From Bradyrhizobium erythrophlei (GTDB lineage: Bacteria; Pseudomonadota; Alphaproteobacteria; Rhizobiales; Xanthobacteraceae): DNA of 64,000 nucleotides. The position numbers were made by a program, and so were the translations under genes. The notes below the pieces were generated by a model. That model was not told where the DNA came from. It saw nothing but the letters and a program-made list of their open reading frames with translations, and did no database searches. Position 1 is the stretch's first letter. Each line of letters opens with the position of its first letter. This document shows, piece by piece, positions 1-8,890 of this stretch. Location: contig NZ_LT670818.1 of assembly GCF_900129505.1 (NCBI RefSeq), forward strand, positions 6,357,001-6,421,000, given 5' to 3'.

Positions 1-94
1 GCCGTCGCGCCTGCGCGGCATCCTTCACCTTCGCCGCGAGCCGACGCAGCTCATCCGCCTCGAAATCCTCCCGTAGACCGACCGCCGCGCCCAT
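1..94 (-). CDS. IS630-family transposase, N-terminal fragment (runs off left edge)
   Basis: The minus strand opens with ATG at 94-92, preceded by a strong GGGAGG ribosome site, and stays open to the window edge (31 codons). The peptide starts MGAAVGLREDFEADELRRLA and continues AKVKDAAQARR. This resembles the start of IS630-type transposases of Bradyrhizobium, whose N-terminal helix-turn-helix binds the element ends; the DDE catalytic domain would lie outside the window. The element's right end should lie between about 95 and 150, but I cannot fix the terminal inverted repeat. Family assignment rests on remembered similarity over a short stretch. Confidence 0.6.
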   Translation of the reverse strand, partial: MGAAVGLREDFEADELRRLAAKVKDAAQARR

Positions 95-366
95 CGCCGA
101 CCTCCCGAATCAATCCAGTCGGTCATAAATGAATCACGCCGGCGCCAGCTTTTCAAAAAAGAGTCAGACCTTCCGAAGGCTGGTATTATATCCGAGATAT
201 CGTCGAACGAGGATTTCCAGACGCGGAAACATCCGAACAGTGTGTACTCTATCGAATCGCCCGTAATTCTGTATTTCCCAAGAAGAGGTCCGGCAAGCTG
301 GCTGCTGCCCAAAACGATTACCAGCAAGGCGAGGATGGCAAGAATAACTTGGCCGGTCGTTGTCAT
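25..366 (-). pseudogene. small membrane protein, 3' end apparently replaced by the IS element
   Basis: The ATG at 366 gives MTTTGQVILAILALLVIVLG, one clear N-terminal membrane segment, then a soluble stretch (KYRITGDSIEYTLFGCFRVW) that resembles a short bacterial PH-like fold anchored to the membrane. After about residue 83 the frame runs into the transposase leader and coding DNA read in another frame, giving an Arg-rich tail to a stop at 25. I infer that the native C-terminus was lost when the IS630-type element inserted. Function unknown. The 185-codon extension upstream of 366 looks non-coding (Arg/Ser-rich). Confidence 0.45.
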
Positions 367-512
367 TTTTGGAGCGCCGGAAACACGGTAGAGTTTATTG
401 GATGCGTTGAGACTGACACTCCGCCGCCGCCGACGCGAGTAAAAAGCGAAAGTGGCTTTTATGATCGCTCCTGACCAAGATGCGCTGCACCGCGTCCGCA
501 GTACGATGCTGT

Positions 513-1190
513 TCACTCGCGCGTGGCAACAATCCCCAGGGCCCGTTCGCCGCTGATGGGCGGATCGAACGGCAATCTGCAAAAATCCGCTTCGCCCATG
601 ATCGCGCGGTCGAGCAGGGCGGTGTAGCGGCGGCGCGGGATCTCGATCGCGCCAAAGCTGCGCAGATGCTCGGTGACATATTGCGTGTCCAGGAGTTCGA
701 AACCGCCGGCGATCAGCCGCGCCACCAGATGGACCAGCGCCACTTTCGAGGCGTCGCGGACGCGATGAAACATGCTCTCGCCGAAGAAGGCGCGGCCGAG
801 GCTGACGCCGTAGAGTCCGCCGGCAAGATCGTCGTCCTGCCAGACCTCGACGCTGTGGGCGTGGCCGAGTTCGTGCAGACCGACATAGAGATCCCGGATG
901 CGCTTGTTGATCCAGGTGTCGTCGCGGCCCGTTTGCGGCGCGGCGCAGCCGGAGATCACCGCCTTGAACGCCTTGTTGATGGTGACGGTGAAGGCATCGG
1001 AACGCACGGTGCGCTTCAGCCGCGAGGAGACGCGAAAACTGTCGAGCGGTATCACGCCGCGCAATTCCGGCTCGACCCAGAACAGGGTCGGATCGTCGGC
1101 GCTCTCGGCCATCGGGAAGATGCCGCAGGCGTAAGCGCGCAGCAGGACTTCGGGCGTGATCTCGGAGGCGGCGGAGTCGCGTGACGTCAT
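513..1190 (-). CDS. aat: leucyl/phenylalanyl-tRNA--protein transferase
   Basis: The 225-residue product transfers Leu or Phe from aminoacyl-tRNA to N-terminal Arg or Lys of proteins, making them N-degron substrates for ClpS/ClpAP in the cytoplasm. Family signatures are visible: [15 protein letters not shown] near the start, [13 protein letters not shown], and the core [18 protein letters not shown] followed by DTQYVTEHL. Length fits the family. I chose ATG at 1190 ([20 protein letters not shown]); the upstream extension is low-complexity. It lies 34 bp downstream of the response regulator-kinase gene, so it may be the last gene of that transcript. Confidence 0.95.
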   Translation of the reverse strand: MTSRDSAASEITPEVLLRAYACGIFPMAESADDPTLFWVEPELRGVIPLDSFRVSSRLKRTVRSDAFTVTINKAFKAVISGCAAPQTGRDDTWINKRIRDLYVGLHELGHAHSVEVWQDDDLAGGLYGVSLGRAFFGESMFHRVRDASKVALVHLVARLIAGGFELLDTQYVTEHLRSFGAIEIPRRRYTALLDRAIMGEADFCRLPFDPPISGERALGIVATRE

Positions 1191-1224
1191 GGCCGGCAGA
1201 ATAGCAGGGGGAGGGCCGCTCCGG

Positions 1225-2316
1225 CTAGCTCGCCGAGCTGCAGCCGGGTTGCGGCGCTGGCTTGCTGATCCGGCGGAACCGCAGCACGATCCGGGTGCCG
1301 GCATGGTCCGGATCGCGTTCGACGCTGGCCTCCAGCTTGGAGGCCATGGCGCTGACGATGCGCTGGCCCATCCCTGTCGAACGCGGATCGATCTTGACGT
1401 TGAGGCCGACGCCCTCGTCGGCAATCGACATCACGATATCGTCGCCCTGCGCGGTGAGGTCGACGTGAATAGGCCCCGCGCCGTCGGGATAGGCGTATTT
1501 GACGGCGTTCATTACGAGCTCATTGACGATGATGCCGATCGCGACCGCCCGGTCCGGATCGATCTCGACCGGCTCGGCCTTCAAGGTCAGCCGCGACATC
1601 CGGTTGCCCTCGGCGGAGCGCCGAAGATCCTCGAGCAGGGCATCGAGATACTGGTTGAGCAGCACGTTCTTAAGGTCGTGGGAGGTATAGAGCCGGCGGT
1701 GAACCTGCGCCACCGCGGCGACCCGCCCCATGGCGTTGGTGAGCGCCGCCTTGACGTCCTCCTGGGTGGTCGAATTGGCCTGCAGATGCAGCAGCGAGGC
1801 GATGATCTGGAGCGAGTTGCCGACGCGGTGGTTGACCTCGCGCAGCAGCACCTCGCGCTCGGCAGCGAGCGCGGCATAGCGGTCGCGCGAAGCGTGGACC
1901 TCGGCCTCCGCCTCGTCCCGCGCTCTTTGAATCTGCGCCTGGCGCAGCGCGCCCTCGACCGCGACCTGCAGCAGCGGGATGAAGTCGCCCTGCGCGTCCT
2001 TGACCAGATAATCGGCGGCGCCGGCCTTCAGCGCGGTGACAGCGATCGAGGAATCCTGCGCGGCCGTGACGAACACCACCGGCGGCGCATTGGGGATCGC
2101 CATGATCCGCTCCAGCGTTTCCAGCCCGTCGAGGCCGGGCATGAATTGATCGAGCGCGACGACGTCGATGCCGCCCTGCTGCAGGCGCTCCAGGCCCTCC
2201 GCGCCGTCCCGGGCATGCACCACCTTGAAGCCGAGCCGCATCAGGCCGCGGTCGACCAGCCGGGCGAGCCCCGCATCGTCGTCGATATACAGCAGAGTTG
2301 GGATCGGAGTTGTCAT
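1225..2316 (-). CDS. hybrid response regulator-histidine kinase (REC + HisKA_2/HWE-type)
   Basis: A 363-residue cytoplasmic two-component protein without membrane segments. Residues 1-125 form a receiver domain: acidic IDDD at 11-14 and phospho-acceptor Asp56 in [13 protein letters not shown]. After a helical linker comes a HisKA_2-type dimerisation motif with His163 in [21 protein letters not shown], then an ATPase domain with N-box [12 protein letters not shown] and ADEGVGL. Such proteins usually take phosphate from an upstream sensor and pass it on, or adjust kinase activity by receiver state. Its ATG overlaps the stop of the preceding regulator by 4 bp, so the three genes are translationally coupled. 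Input signal and output are unknown. Confidence 0.85.
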   Translation of the reverse strand: MTTPIPTLLYIDDDAGLARLVDRGLMRLGFKVVHARDGAEGLERLQQGGIDVVALDQFMPGLDGLETLERIMAIPNAPPVVFVTAAQDSSIAVTALKAGAADYLVKDAQGDFIPLLQVAVEGALRQAQIQRARDEAEAEVHASRDRYAALAAEREVLLREVNHRVGNSLQIIASLLHLQANSTTQEDVKAALTNAMGRVAAVAQVHRRLYTSHDLKNVLLNQYLDALLEDLRRSAEGNRMSRLTLKAEPVEIDPDRAVAIGIIVNELVMNAVKYAYPDGAGPIHVDLTAQGDDIVMSIADEGVGLNVKIDPRSTGMGQRIVSAMASKLEASVERDPDHAGTRIVLRFRRISKPAPQPGCSSAS

Positions 2317-2753
2317 GTGGCGGCTGACGGAACCTGGATGACGGAGAAGAACAGGCCGAGCTGGCGAATGGCGTTGGCAAAACTCTCGTAGTTCACCGGC
2401 TTGGTGATGTAGACGTTGCAGCCGAGTTCATAGCAGCGCTTGATTTCCTGGGAATCGTCTGTGGTGGTGAGCACCACGACGGGGGCGCACTTCAGATATT
2501 TATTCTCCTTGACCCGCCGCAAGATGTCGATGCCGGTCATATCGGGCAGATTGAGGTCGAGCAGGATCAGAAGCGCCTTGCCCTTGTGATCGATCCCAGA
2601 GCCGTCGCTGCCGAACAGATAGCTCACGGCCGCCGTGCCGTTGGTGAACGGCAGGATGTCGTTGTTGACGCCGGACCGGCGGATGTTCCGCTCGATCAGC
2701 CTTGCGTGGCCCTCGTCGTCCTCGATCATGATGATGACAACTGGTTTGTTCAT
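2313..2753 (-). CDS. single-domain response regulator (Rcp1-like)
   Basis: This 146-residue protein is a stand-alone receiver with no output domain. Acidic residues MIEDDEGHA (10-16), phospho-acceptor Asp66 in LLILLDLNLPDMTG, the conserved Thr in VVVLTTTDD and Lys in VYITKPVNYESF are all present. The insertion before the Asp (FGSDGSGIDHKGKA) is typical of Rcp1-type regulators that pair with phytochrome or CHASE kinases. It overlaps the upstream kinase and downstream hybrid gene by 4 bp each. I infer a phosphate shuttle between the two kinases. Confidence 0.9.
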   Translation of the reverse strand: MNKPVVIIMIEDDEGHARLIERNIRRSGVNNDILPFTNGTAAVSYLFGSDGSGIDHKGKALLILLDLNLPDMTGIDILRRVKENKYLKCAPVVVLTTTDDSQEIKRCYELGCNVYITKPVNYESFANAIRQLGLFFSVIQVPSAAT

Positions 2754-4276
2754 GTATCTCTATTCCGGTTACTGGCTGCCCATTGGATAGGCAGCGTGAT
2801 CGTGAAGGTGCTGCCGTTGTTAAGCTCCGATTCTACCGACATGGTTCCACCGAGGCGACGCACCAGGGCGCGAACATGGGCCAGCCCGATGCCCTGTCCC
2901 GGCCTGTCCTGGGTACCAGCGCGACGAAACAGGTCGAAAATGCGCTGGTGGTCCTTGGGGTCGATGCCGCGTCCATTATCCGCGATCTCGAAGATTGCAA
3001 ATCCCAGCTTGGTGCGGCCGCGGATCGTGATGTCGCCGGGCACGCCCGGCCTGAGGTACTTTAGCGCGTTGTCGATCAGATTGGAGAATATCTGTTCCAG
3101 CGCGAGGCGGTCGGAGACGATGTCGGGCAGCGGCTCGATGCGAATCTGGGCCTCGGCCTCGGCGGCCTGATGCGCCACCGTCGTGACGATGGCTTCGATC
3201 AGTTCGCGGGTATCAATCCGCACCGGCTCGAACTCGCGCCGGCCCTCGCGGGTGAGGTTGAGGATCGCCGATATCAGCCGGTCCATCTTGGCGATCGAGG
3301 ATTTGATGAAGCCCAGAGCTTCGGAGAAATCCTGCGAGAGCTGCTTGTCTTCTGCCTCGAGCGCCGGCTCGGCGTCGCCCGTAAGCACCGGCACGGGGGC
3401 TGCGCCCGCAGCATGGCCGAGCGCGGCGATCCGCCTGAAGATGTCGGTGCGCAATTCATCGAGCTCGCTGGTGAAGCCCATGATGTTGACCAGCGGCGAG
3501 CGCAGATCGTGGCTCACGATATAGGCGAAGCGCTGGATCTCGTTATTGGCCTCGCGGAGGTCGGCGGTGCGCTCGTCGACGGTTGCCTCCAGATTGAGGT
3601 TATTGTCGCGCAACAGGGTCTCGGCCTCGTCGCGCGCGCGCGCCGAACGGCGCACCAGGAAGATCGAGATGGCGGCGAGCGCGATCACCAGCGCCGAGCC
3701 TGCGATGGTCACCAGCGAGGCCAAAGTCTGCGTTCTATCGGCGTTGGCGGTGCGCCGTGCGAACAGCCGCTCCTCTTCGGCGCGCATGGCTATCGCAACG
3801 TCGCGAATTGATCCGGAGGTGTCGCCCACGGCGGCCTCGCGCACCAGCGCCACCGCGCCGGCGGGCTGGCCCTGTTTGACGAATTCTAACTCTTTGGCGA
3901 ACTGGCTGAGCCGGTCCTGGACGGCCGTCCGCAATTTGCCGACATTTTCGACCTGAACCGGATTGTCGCTGGTCAACTGCCCGAGCTTGTCGACGTCGGG
4001 AATGATGCCCGCCACCGCCGCGTGGTGGTCGCTCAAGAACTCCGGCCCGAGCGTCAGCAGGTAGCCGCGCGCGGCGCTTTCGGCCCGGCGAATTTCCAGG
4101 AGCACGGCGTTGATCTGGTTTTCCACCTCGATCGTGTGCACCACGAGGCCGTTGTCTTCGCGCGCCTGGTTGACCAGAACGACGGAGGTCGTGCTGATCG
4201 CGACCAGCACCAAAAATCCCGCTGCAAGCAGCAGGATTTGCCCAATGGCGCGCCGGCGCGCAGCGTCAGCCGTCAC
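2750..4276 (-). CDS. CHASE3-domain membrane sensor histidine kinase
   Basis: A 508-residue inner-membrane sensor. Transmembrane segments lie at about 13-35 and 187-208 and flank a periplasmic all-helical CHASE3 domain whose start is typical (VENQINAVLLEIRRAESAARGYLL). A cytoplasmic coiled coil leads to HisKA with His256 (FAYIVSHDLRSP), then a HATPase with N-box DNALKYLRPG, EIADNGRGIDP and GIGLAHVRALVRRLGG. It is first of three overlapping genes and presumably starts the phosphorelay. The ligand is unknown. The gene sits about 120 bp downstream of accC on the same strand, so it may have its own promoter there or be read through from accBC. Confidence 0.92.
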   Translation of the reverse strand: MTADAARRRAIGQILLLAAGFLVLVAISTTSVVLVNQAREDNGLVVHTIEVENQINAVLLEIRRAESAARGYLLTLGPEFLSDHHAAVAGIIPDVDKLGQLTSDNPVQVENVGKLRTAVQDRLSQFAKELEFVKQGQPAGAVALVREAAVGDTSGSIRDVAIAMRAEEERLFARRTANADRTQTLASLVTIAGSALVIALAAISIFLVRRSARARDEAETLLRDNNLNLEATVDERTADLREANNEIQRFAYIVSHDLRSPLVNIMGFTSELDELRTDIFRRIAALGHAAGAAPVPVLTGDAEPALEAEDKQLSQDFSEALGFIKSSIAKMDRLISAILNLTREGRREFEPVRIDTRELIEAIVTTVAHQAAEAEAQIRIEPLPDIVSDRLALEQIFSNLIDNALKYLRPGVPGDITIRGRTKLGFAIFEIADNGRGIDPKDHQRIFDLFRRAGTQDRPGQGIGLAHVRALVRRLGGTMSVESELNNGSTFTITLPIQWAASNRNRDT

Positions 4277-4397
4277 AACAATCTCGCGTCACGAGCTCAC
4301 GGAATTCAAGCAGTCCCCCGGATGGGAAAGGCCCTCCCAACCGCCTAAACGCCGGTCCGGGCAATGGGTTCCAGCCCCCTGGGCTATTTTTCCGTGA

Positions 4398-5753
<1,356 letters not shown>

Positions 5754-5764
5754 GGCATCCCAAG

Positions 5765-5823
5765 TGGCGAGTAGCGAATGGCGAATGGCGGGAGCAGGAT
5801 TATTCGCTATTCGCTACTCGCCA
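5765..5823. repeat. 22-bp inverted repeat built from gcgaat units, between accB and accC
   Basis: Left arm 5765-5786 and right arm 5802-5823 are reverse complements with a single mismatch over 22 bp, separated by 15 bp. The arms consist of repeated 6-7-bp units (gcgaat, gcgagta). The structure could fold into a long hairpin inside the accBC transcript. It resembles short-unit intergenic repeats seen in Bradyrhizobiaceae; origin and role are unknown. Confidence 0.85.
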
Positions 5824-5832
5824 TTCGCGCTC

Positions 5833-6330
5833 TTACTCAATAATCACCAGCGGCTCGCCGAATTCGACCGGCTGGCCGTCCTCGACGAGAATCTGCGTCA
5901 CGGTGCCCGCGCGCGGTGACGGAATCTGGTTCATCGTCTTCATCGCTTCGATGATCAGCAGCGTCTGTCCGACCGTCACCTTGGTGCCGACTTCGATGAA
6001 AGGCTTGGCGCCGGGCTCCGACGCCCAATAGGCGGTGCCGACCATGGGCGAGGGCACCACGCCCGGGTGCTTGGCGAGGTCGGCCACGGCGGCAGGCGTT
6101 ACGGCCGCTGCCGCCGGTCCGGCCGCGGCGGGCAGATAGCCCACAGGCACCGACGCCGCGATGCTGACGTTGCGCGCGACCCGCACCCGCAGGCCGGCAC
6201 GCTCGATCTCGATCTCCGTGAGACTGGTTTCGTCCAGCAGCAAAGCGAGTTCGCGGATGAGCGCGCTGTCGTCGCTCCTGGCGTCGCTCTTTGGTTTTGC
6301 GGCTGTCTTGTCGTCAGGCTGGCGCGCCAT
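5833..6330 (-). CDS. accB: biotin carboxyl carrier protein of acetyl-CoA carboxylase
   Basis: AccB (165 residues) carries the biotin that shuttles CO2 between AccC and the carboxyltransferase. The C-terminal biotinyl domain is clear: [19 protein letters not shown], then the biotinylation site EAMKTMNQI with modified Lys, and [17 protein letters not shown] at the end. The N-terminal 35 residues are charged, followed by a helix and an Ala/Pro-rich linker (about 75-105), as usual for BCCP. Start ATG at 6330; 45 bp downstream of aroQ. Confidence 0.97.
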   Translation of the reverse strand: MARQPDDKTAAKPKSDARSDDSALIRELALLLDETSLTEIEIERAGLRVRVARNVSIAASVPVGYLPAAAGPAAAAVTPAAVADLAKHPGVVPSPMVGTAYWASEPGAKPFIEVGTKVTVGQTLLIIEAMKTMNQIPSPRAGTVTQILVEDGQPVEFGEPLVIIE

Positions 6331-6375
6331 GATCTGGATCCGGAACTTTCTTGACGGGGATTGGGGGCGGAGATG

Positions 6376-6858
6376 TCAGGCTTTTGCCTTGGCGCCGATC
6401 TTGGCGGCAAGACCAGAGATCGCGAGGCGGTAGCCGTCGATGCCGAAGCCGCACAGCGTCGCGAACGCGGCGCGCGCGGTGAAGGAATGGTGACGGAAAC
6501 TCTCGCGGGCGTAAATGTTGCTGACGTGCACTTCGACGGTGGGAATCTTCACCGCCACCAGCGCGTCATGCAGCGCGATCGAGGTGTGCGAATAGCCGCC
6601 GGCATTGATGACGATCCCGGCGGCCCTCTTGGCATGGGCCTCGTGGATGAAATCGATCAGTTCGCCCTCGCGGTTGGACTGCCGGCAATCCGCCTTCAGC
6701 CCGAACTGCGCCGAGGTGTCGGCGCACAGCTTCTCGACATCGGCGAGCGTCGCATGGCCGTAGGTCTCGGGCTCACGGGTCCCCAGCAGATTGAGGTTCG
6801 GGCCGTTAAGCACGTAGATCGTCTCGGCAGGGCTCTTGTCGGCAAGGCTTTTGGCCAT
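6376..6858 (-). CDS. aroQ: type II 3-dehydroquinate dehydratase
   Basis: This 160-residue enzyme converts 3-dehydroquinate to 3-dehydroshikimate (third step of the shikimate pathway), normally as a cytoplasmic dodecamer. Type II signatures are visible: [20 protein letters not shown] with the catalytic Tyr on the flexible lid, [23 protein letters not shown], and [18 protein letters not shown]. The first 13 residues are variable, so a later start is conceivable. An aroQ-accB-accC order is common in Rhizobiales and suggests one transcript. Confidence 0.96.
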   Translation of the reverse strand: MAKSLADKSPAETIYVLNGPNLNLLGTREPETYGHATLADVEKLCADTSAQFGLKADCRQSNREGELIDFIHEAHAKRAAGIVINAGGYSHTSIALHDALVAVKIPTVEVHVSNIYARESFRHHSFTARAAFATLCGFGIDGYRLAISGLAAKIGAKAKA

Positions 6859-7081
6859 TCAAATCCCGGCAATGTGGGCTGTGGGTGGCCGGGGTTATAG
6901 GTAACAACCGGTCCAAGGGGAAGCCTTTAGGGCGTCCTGGGCCACCCTCAAATGCCTCATCCAATTCATAAAAACCTGTGCAGAACCTGCGGAAATCGCT
7001 GGTTAACCAAGGTTAAAAGCAGGCCGGGCCTGCCCCAGGCTCGTGGTCGCCGCCGATTTCCCGAACCGCTGCGCGAAACGA

Positions 7082-7113
7082 AAAGGAACGGGGCAGGCAT
7101 TGTTGCCCGCCCC
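7082..7113 (-). terminator. Rho-independent terminator of the DUF1236 gene
   Basis: Read on the minus strand, a 9-bp GC-rich stem (7113-7105 with 7098-7090, one G-T pair) with a 6-nt loop is followed by GTTCCTTTT. It begins 23 bp after the stop codon of the DUF1236 gene. Confidence 0.75.
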
Positions 7114-7135
7114 GAACTTGTCGCAGCGGCTGGAT

Positions 7136-7867
7136 TTAGGCTTCCAGCACGGCCACGATCTCGAGCGTGCGGGGGTTCACCACGATGATCTGATCGCGGA
7201 CCAGGAAGAATTCGTAACCGCGCCACTCCGGATAAACCGTCACGACTTCGGCCGGAAGCGGGTGGAACGATACGTCGCGTGGCACGCGGCCGCCGATCGA
7301 GATCGAGAAGTTGACGTTGTTGACGGGCGCGACGTGCTGGTCACGGATCACGGTGGTGATCTTGGTGCGCTGCTCGGTCGACAGCTTCGCGCCGGCGCCG
7401 GCCTGACCGGTGGTGGTCTGCGACCTGGTTTCGCTGCCCTTCGTTTCCGCATTCATCCTGCTGTTGCGGTCTTCGCGGCCCTCGGCCTTCATGTTGCCGC
7501 CGCGGTCCTCACGGCCTTCGGCCTTCATGTCCTTGGCGCGATCGTTATCCGAGCTCATGCTCTTCGACTTCTGCATGTCCTCGGCGCGATCGTTCTTGGT
7601 ACCAGAAGGCGATTTCTGCTCGGACTGGGTGGCCTTCATGCCCGACGCAGACCTGGTCGCGTCAGGGGATTTCGATTCCGTGGATTCGTGGCTCATCTGG
7701 CCCGCGGAAGAACCGGCGGAAGACGGCCCCGACGACGGCGCGCTCTGCTGCATGGTGGAACCACCCGACGATCCCTCGCGGTTCATTCCGGTTCCCTGCG
7801 CATTGGCGAAGCCGGTGCCGGCGATCAGTGCCAGCGCGGCGACCGAAATCATAAAGCGATTACTCAT
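7136..7867 (-). CDS. DUF1236-domain secreted protein
   Basis: A 243-residue exported protein. Residues 1-23 are a signal peptide (SVAALALIAGTGFANAQ). A long hydrophilic low-complexity region (25-150) is rich in Ser, Gly, Asp and Lys, with a repeated block KAEGREDR (two copies) and related NDRAKDM units. The C-terminal 90 residues form a DUF1236 domain (TEQRTKITTVIRDQHVAPVNNV, then VVTVYPEWRGYEFFLVRDQI, ending VVNPRTLEIVAVLE). DUF1236 proteins are common in Bradyrhizobium and of unknown function. An EcfG-type promoter upstream suggests general stress induction. A GAGGAG ribosome site precedes the ATG. Confidence 0.88.
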   Translation of the reverse strand: MSNRFMISVAALALIAGTGFANAQGTGMNREGSSGGSTMQQSAPSSGPSSAGSSAGQMSHESTESKSPDATRSASGMKATQSEQKSPSGTKNDRAEDMQKSKSMSSDNDRAKDMKAEGREDRGGNMKAEGREDRNSRMNAETKGSETRSQTTTGQAGAGAKLSTEQRTKITTVIRDQHVAPVNNVNFSISIGGRVPRDVSFHPLPAEVVTVYPEWRGYEFFLVRDQIIVVNPRTLEIVAVLEA

Positions 7868-7906
7868 TTGAATTTCTCCTCACGTGTTTGCATTGCCCAC
7901 GCTGAC

Positions 7907-7931
7907 AACGAAGTGAGTTGTGTCCCGTTCC
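7907..7931 (-). promoter_or_regulatory. EcfG-type (general stress response) promoter
   Basis: On the minus strand GGAAC (7931-7927), a 16-bp spacer, and CGTT (7910-7907) match the alphaproteobacterial EcfG consensus GGAAC-N16/17-CGTT exactly. It lies 40 bp upstream of the DUF1236 start codon, leaving a short leader with the ribosome site. Match seen directly; sigma-factor dependence inferred. Confidence 0.75.
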
Positions 7932-8000
7932 GCACTATTGGCGGTTCCTTCACGTTTGTTTCTTGAACGCGTGATGAACGGGTTCGCCGCAGATGTGCGC

Positions 8001-8032
8001 AAACAAAAAGGCCGGCTGAAACAGCCGGCCTT
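8001..8032 (-). terminator. Rho-independent terminator of the DsbA-like gene
   Basis: On the minus strand a perfect stem of about 11 bp (AAGGCCGGCTG pairing with CAGCCGGCCTT, loop TTT) runs into TTTTTGTTTG. It begins about 32 bp after the stop of the gene ending at 8065. Confidence 0.92.
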
Positions 8033-8064
8033 CAATCTGAGAGTCTCAGCTGAGTTATAATCGC

Positions 8065-8832
8065 TCAGCAGGTCGCCTTGCCGCAGCGGGCGAGGCCGAT
8101 CTTTTCCTTCAGGCCGTCGAGGCCGACCGCGCCGACCACGATCTGCTTGCCGATCACGTAGCTCGGCGTGCCGTTCATGCCCATCGCCTCGGCGAGCTTG
8201 AAGTTTTCCTCGATGGTGGCGCGCACTTCCGGGCTCGCCATGTCCTTCTCGATCCTGGCCGTGTCGAGGCCCGCGTCCTTGGCGGCCGCCATCGCGCGCG
8301 CCTTGTCGGCCGGACCACGGCCGCCGAGCAGCTTCTGGTGGAAATCGAGATATTTCTTGCCCGAGGGATCCTGCATGCGCACGGCGACCGCGACCTTGGC
8401 GGCCTCGACCGAACCTTCGCTGAGCACCGGGAATTCCTTCAGCACGACCTTGAGCTTGGGGTCGGTCTTCATGAGATCGAGCATGTCGGCCATGGCGCGT
8501 TTGCAGTAGCCGCAATTGTAGTCGAAGAACTCGACGAAGGTGACATCGCCGTCCTTGTTGCCGAGCACGACGCCGCGCGGGGAGTTGAAGATCGTCTCGG
8601 CGTTGGCGGTGACGCTGGCTTCATGCTTCTCGGCATCGGCGGCGGCCTGGCGCTTGTTGAGTTCGGCCATCGCCTCTTCCAGTACCTCCGGATGCGCTAT
8701 CAGGTAATTCCGGACGATGGTCTCGATGTCGCCGCGCTGGGTATCGGAAAAACTCTGCGCGGAAGCGGCCACCGGCAAGGCGCCGAGGGCGAGCGCGAGC
8801 AGCGCGGGAACGAGCAAGCGGAACGAAGGCAT
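8065..8832 (-). CDS. DsbA-family periplasmic thiol oxidoreductase (Com1/ScsC-like)
   Basis: A 255-residue exported thioredoxin-fold protein. Signal peptide at 1-25 (LVPALLALALGALPVAASAQ), then an N-terminal helical segment (30-75) as in Com1/ScsC-type proteins that can oligomerise. The thioredoxin domain has active site CGYC in FFDYNCGYCKRAM and the cis-Pro loop GTPSYVIG, with an inserted helical domain between. It probably makes or isomerises disulfides in periplasmic proteins; no DsbB is nearby. I chose ATG at 8832, with AGAGGA upstream, over longer versions that lack a signal peptide. It lies 58 bp downstream of the M48 peptidase gene. Confidence 0.9.
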   Translation of the reverse strand: MPSFRLLVPALLALALGALPVAASAQSFSDTQRGDIETIVRNYLIAHPEVLEEAMAELNKRQAAADAEKHEASVTANAETIFNSPRGVVLGNKDGDVTFVEFFDYNCGYCKRAMADMLDLMKTDPKLKVVLKEFPVLSEGSVEAAKVAVAVRMQDPSGKKYLDFHQKLLGGRGPADKARAMAAAKDAGLDTARIEKDMASPEVRATIEENFKLAEAMGMNGTPSYVIGKQIVVGAVGLDGLKEKIGLARCGKATC

Positions 8833-8890
8833 TGGCAAAATCCTCTTTCGTGACAGCCGGCTTCGAAACCGAAAGCGGCCTGGTGTGTCT

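Noticed and set aside
4360..4397. AGCCC...GGGCT dyad after accC as a terminator
   Set aside because: Stem of only five pairs and no U-tract after it on the minus strand.
7003..7016. TTAA-CCAAGG-TTAA near the aroQ upstream region, as a CtrA box
   Set aside because: Spacing is 6, not the required 7.
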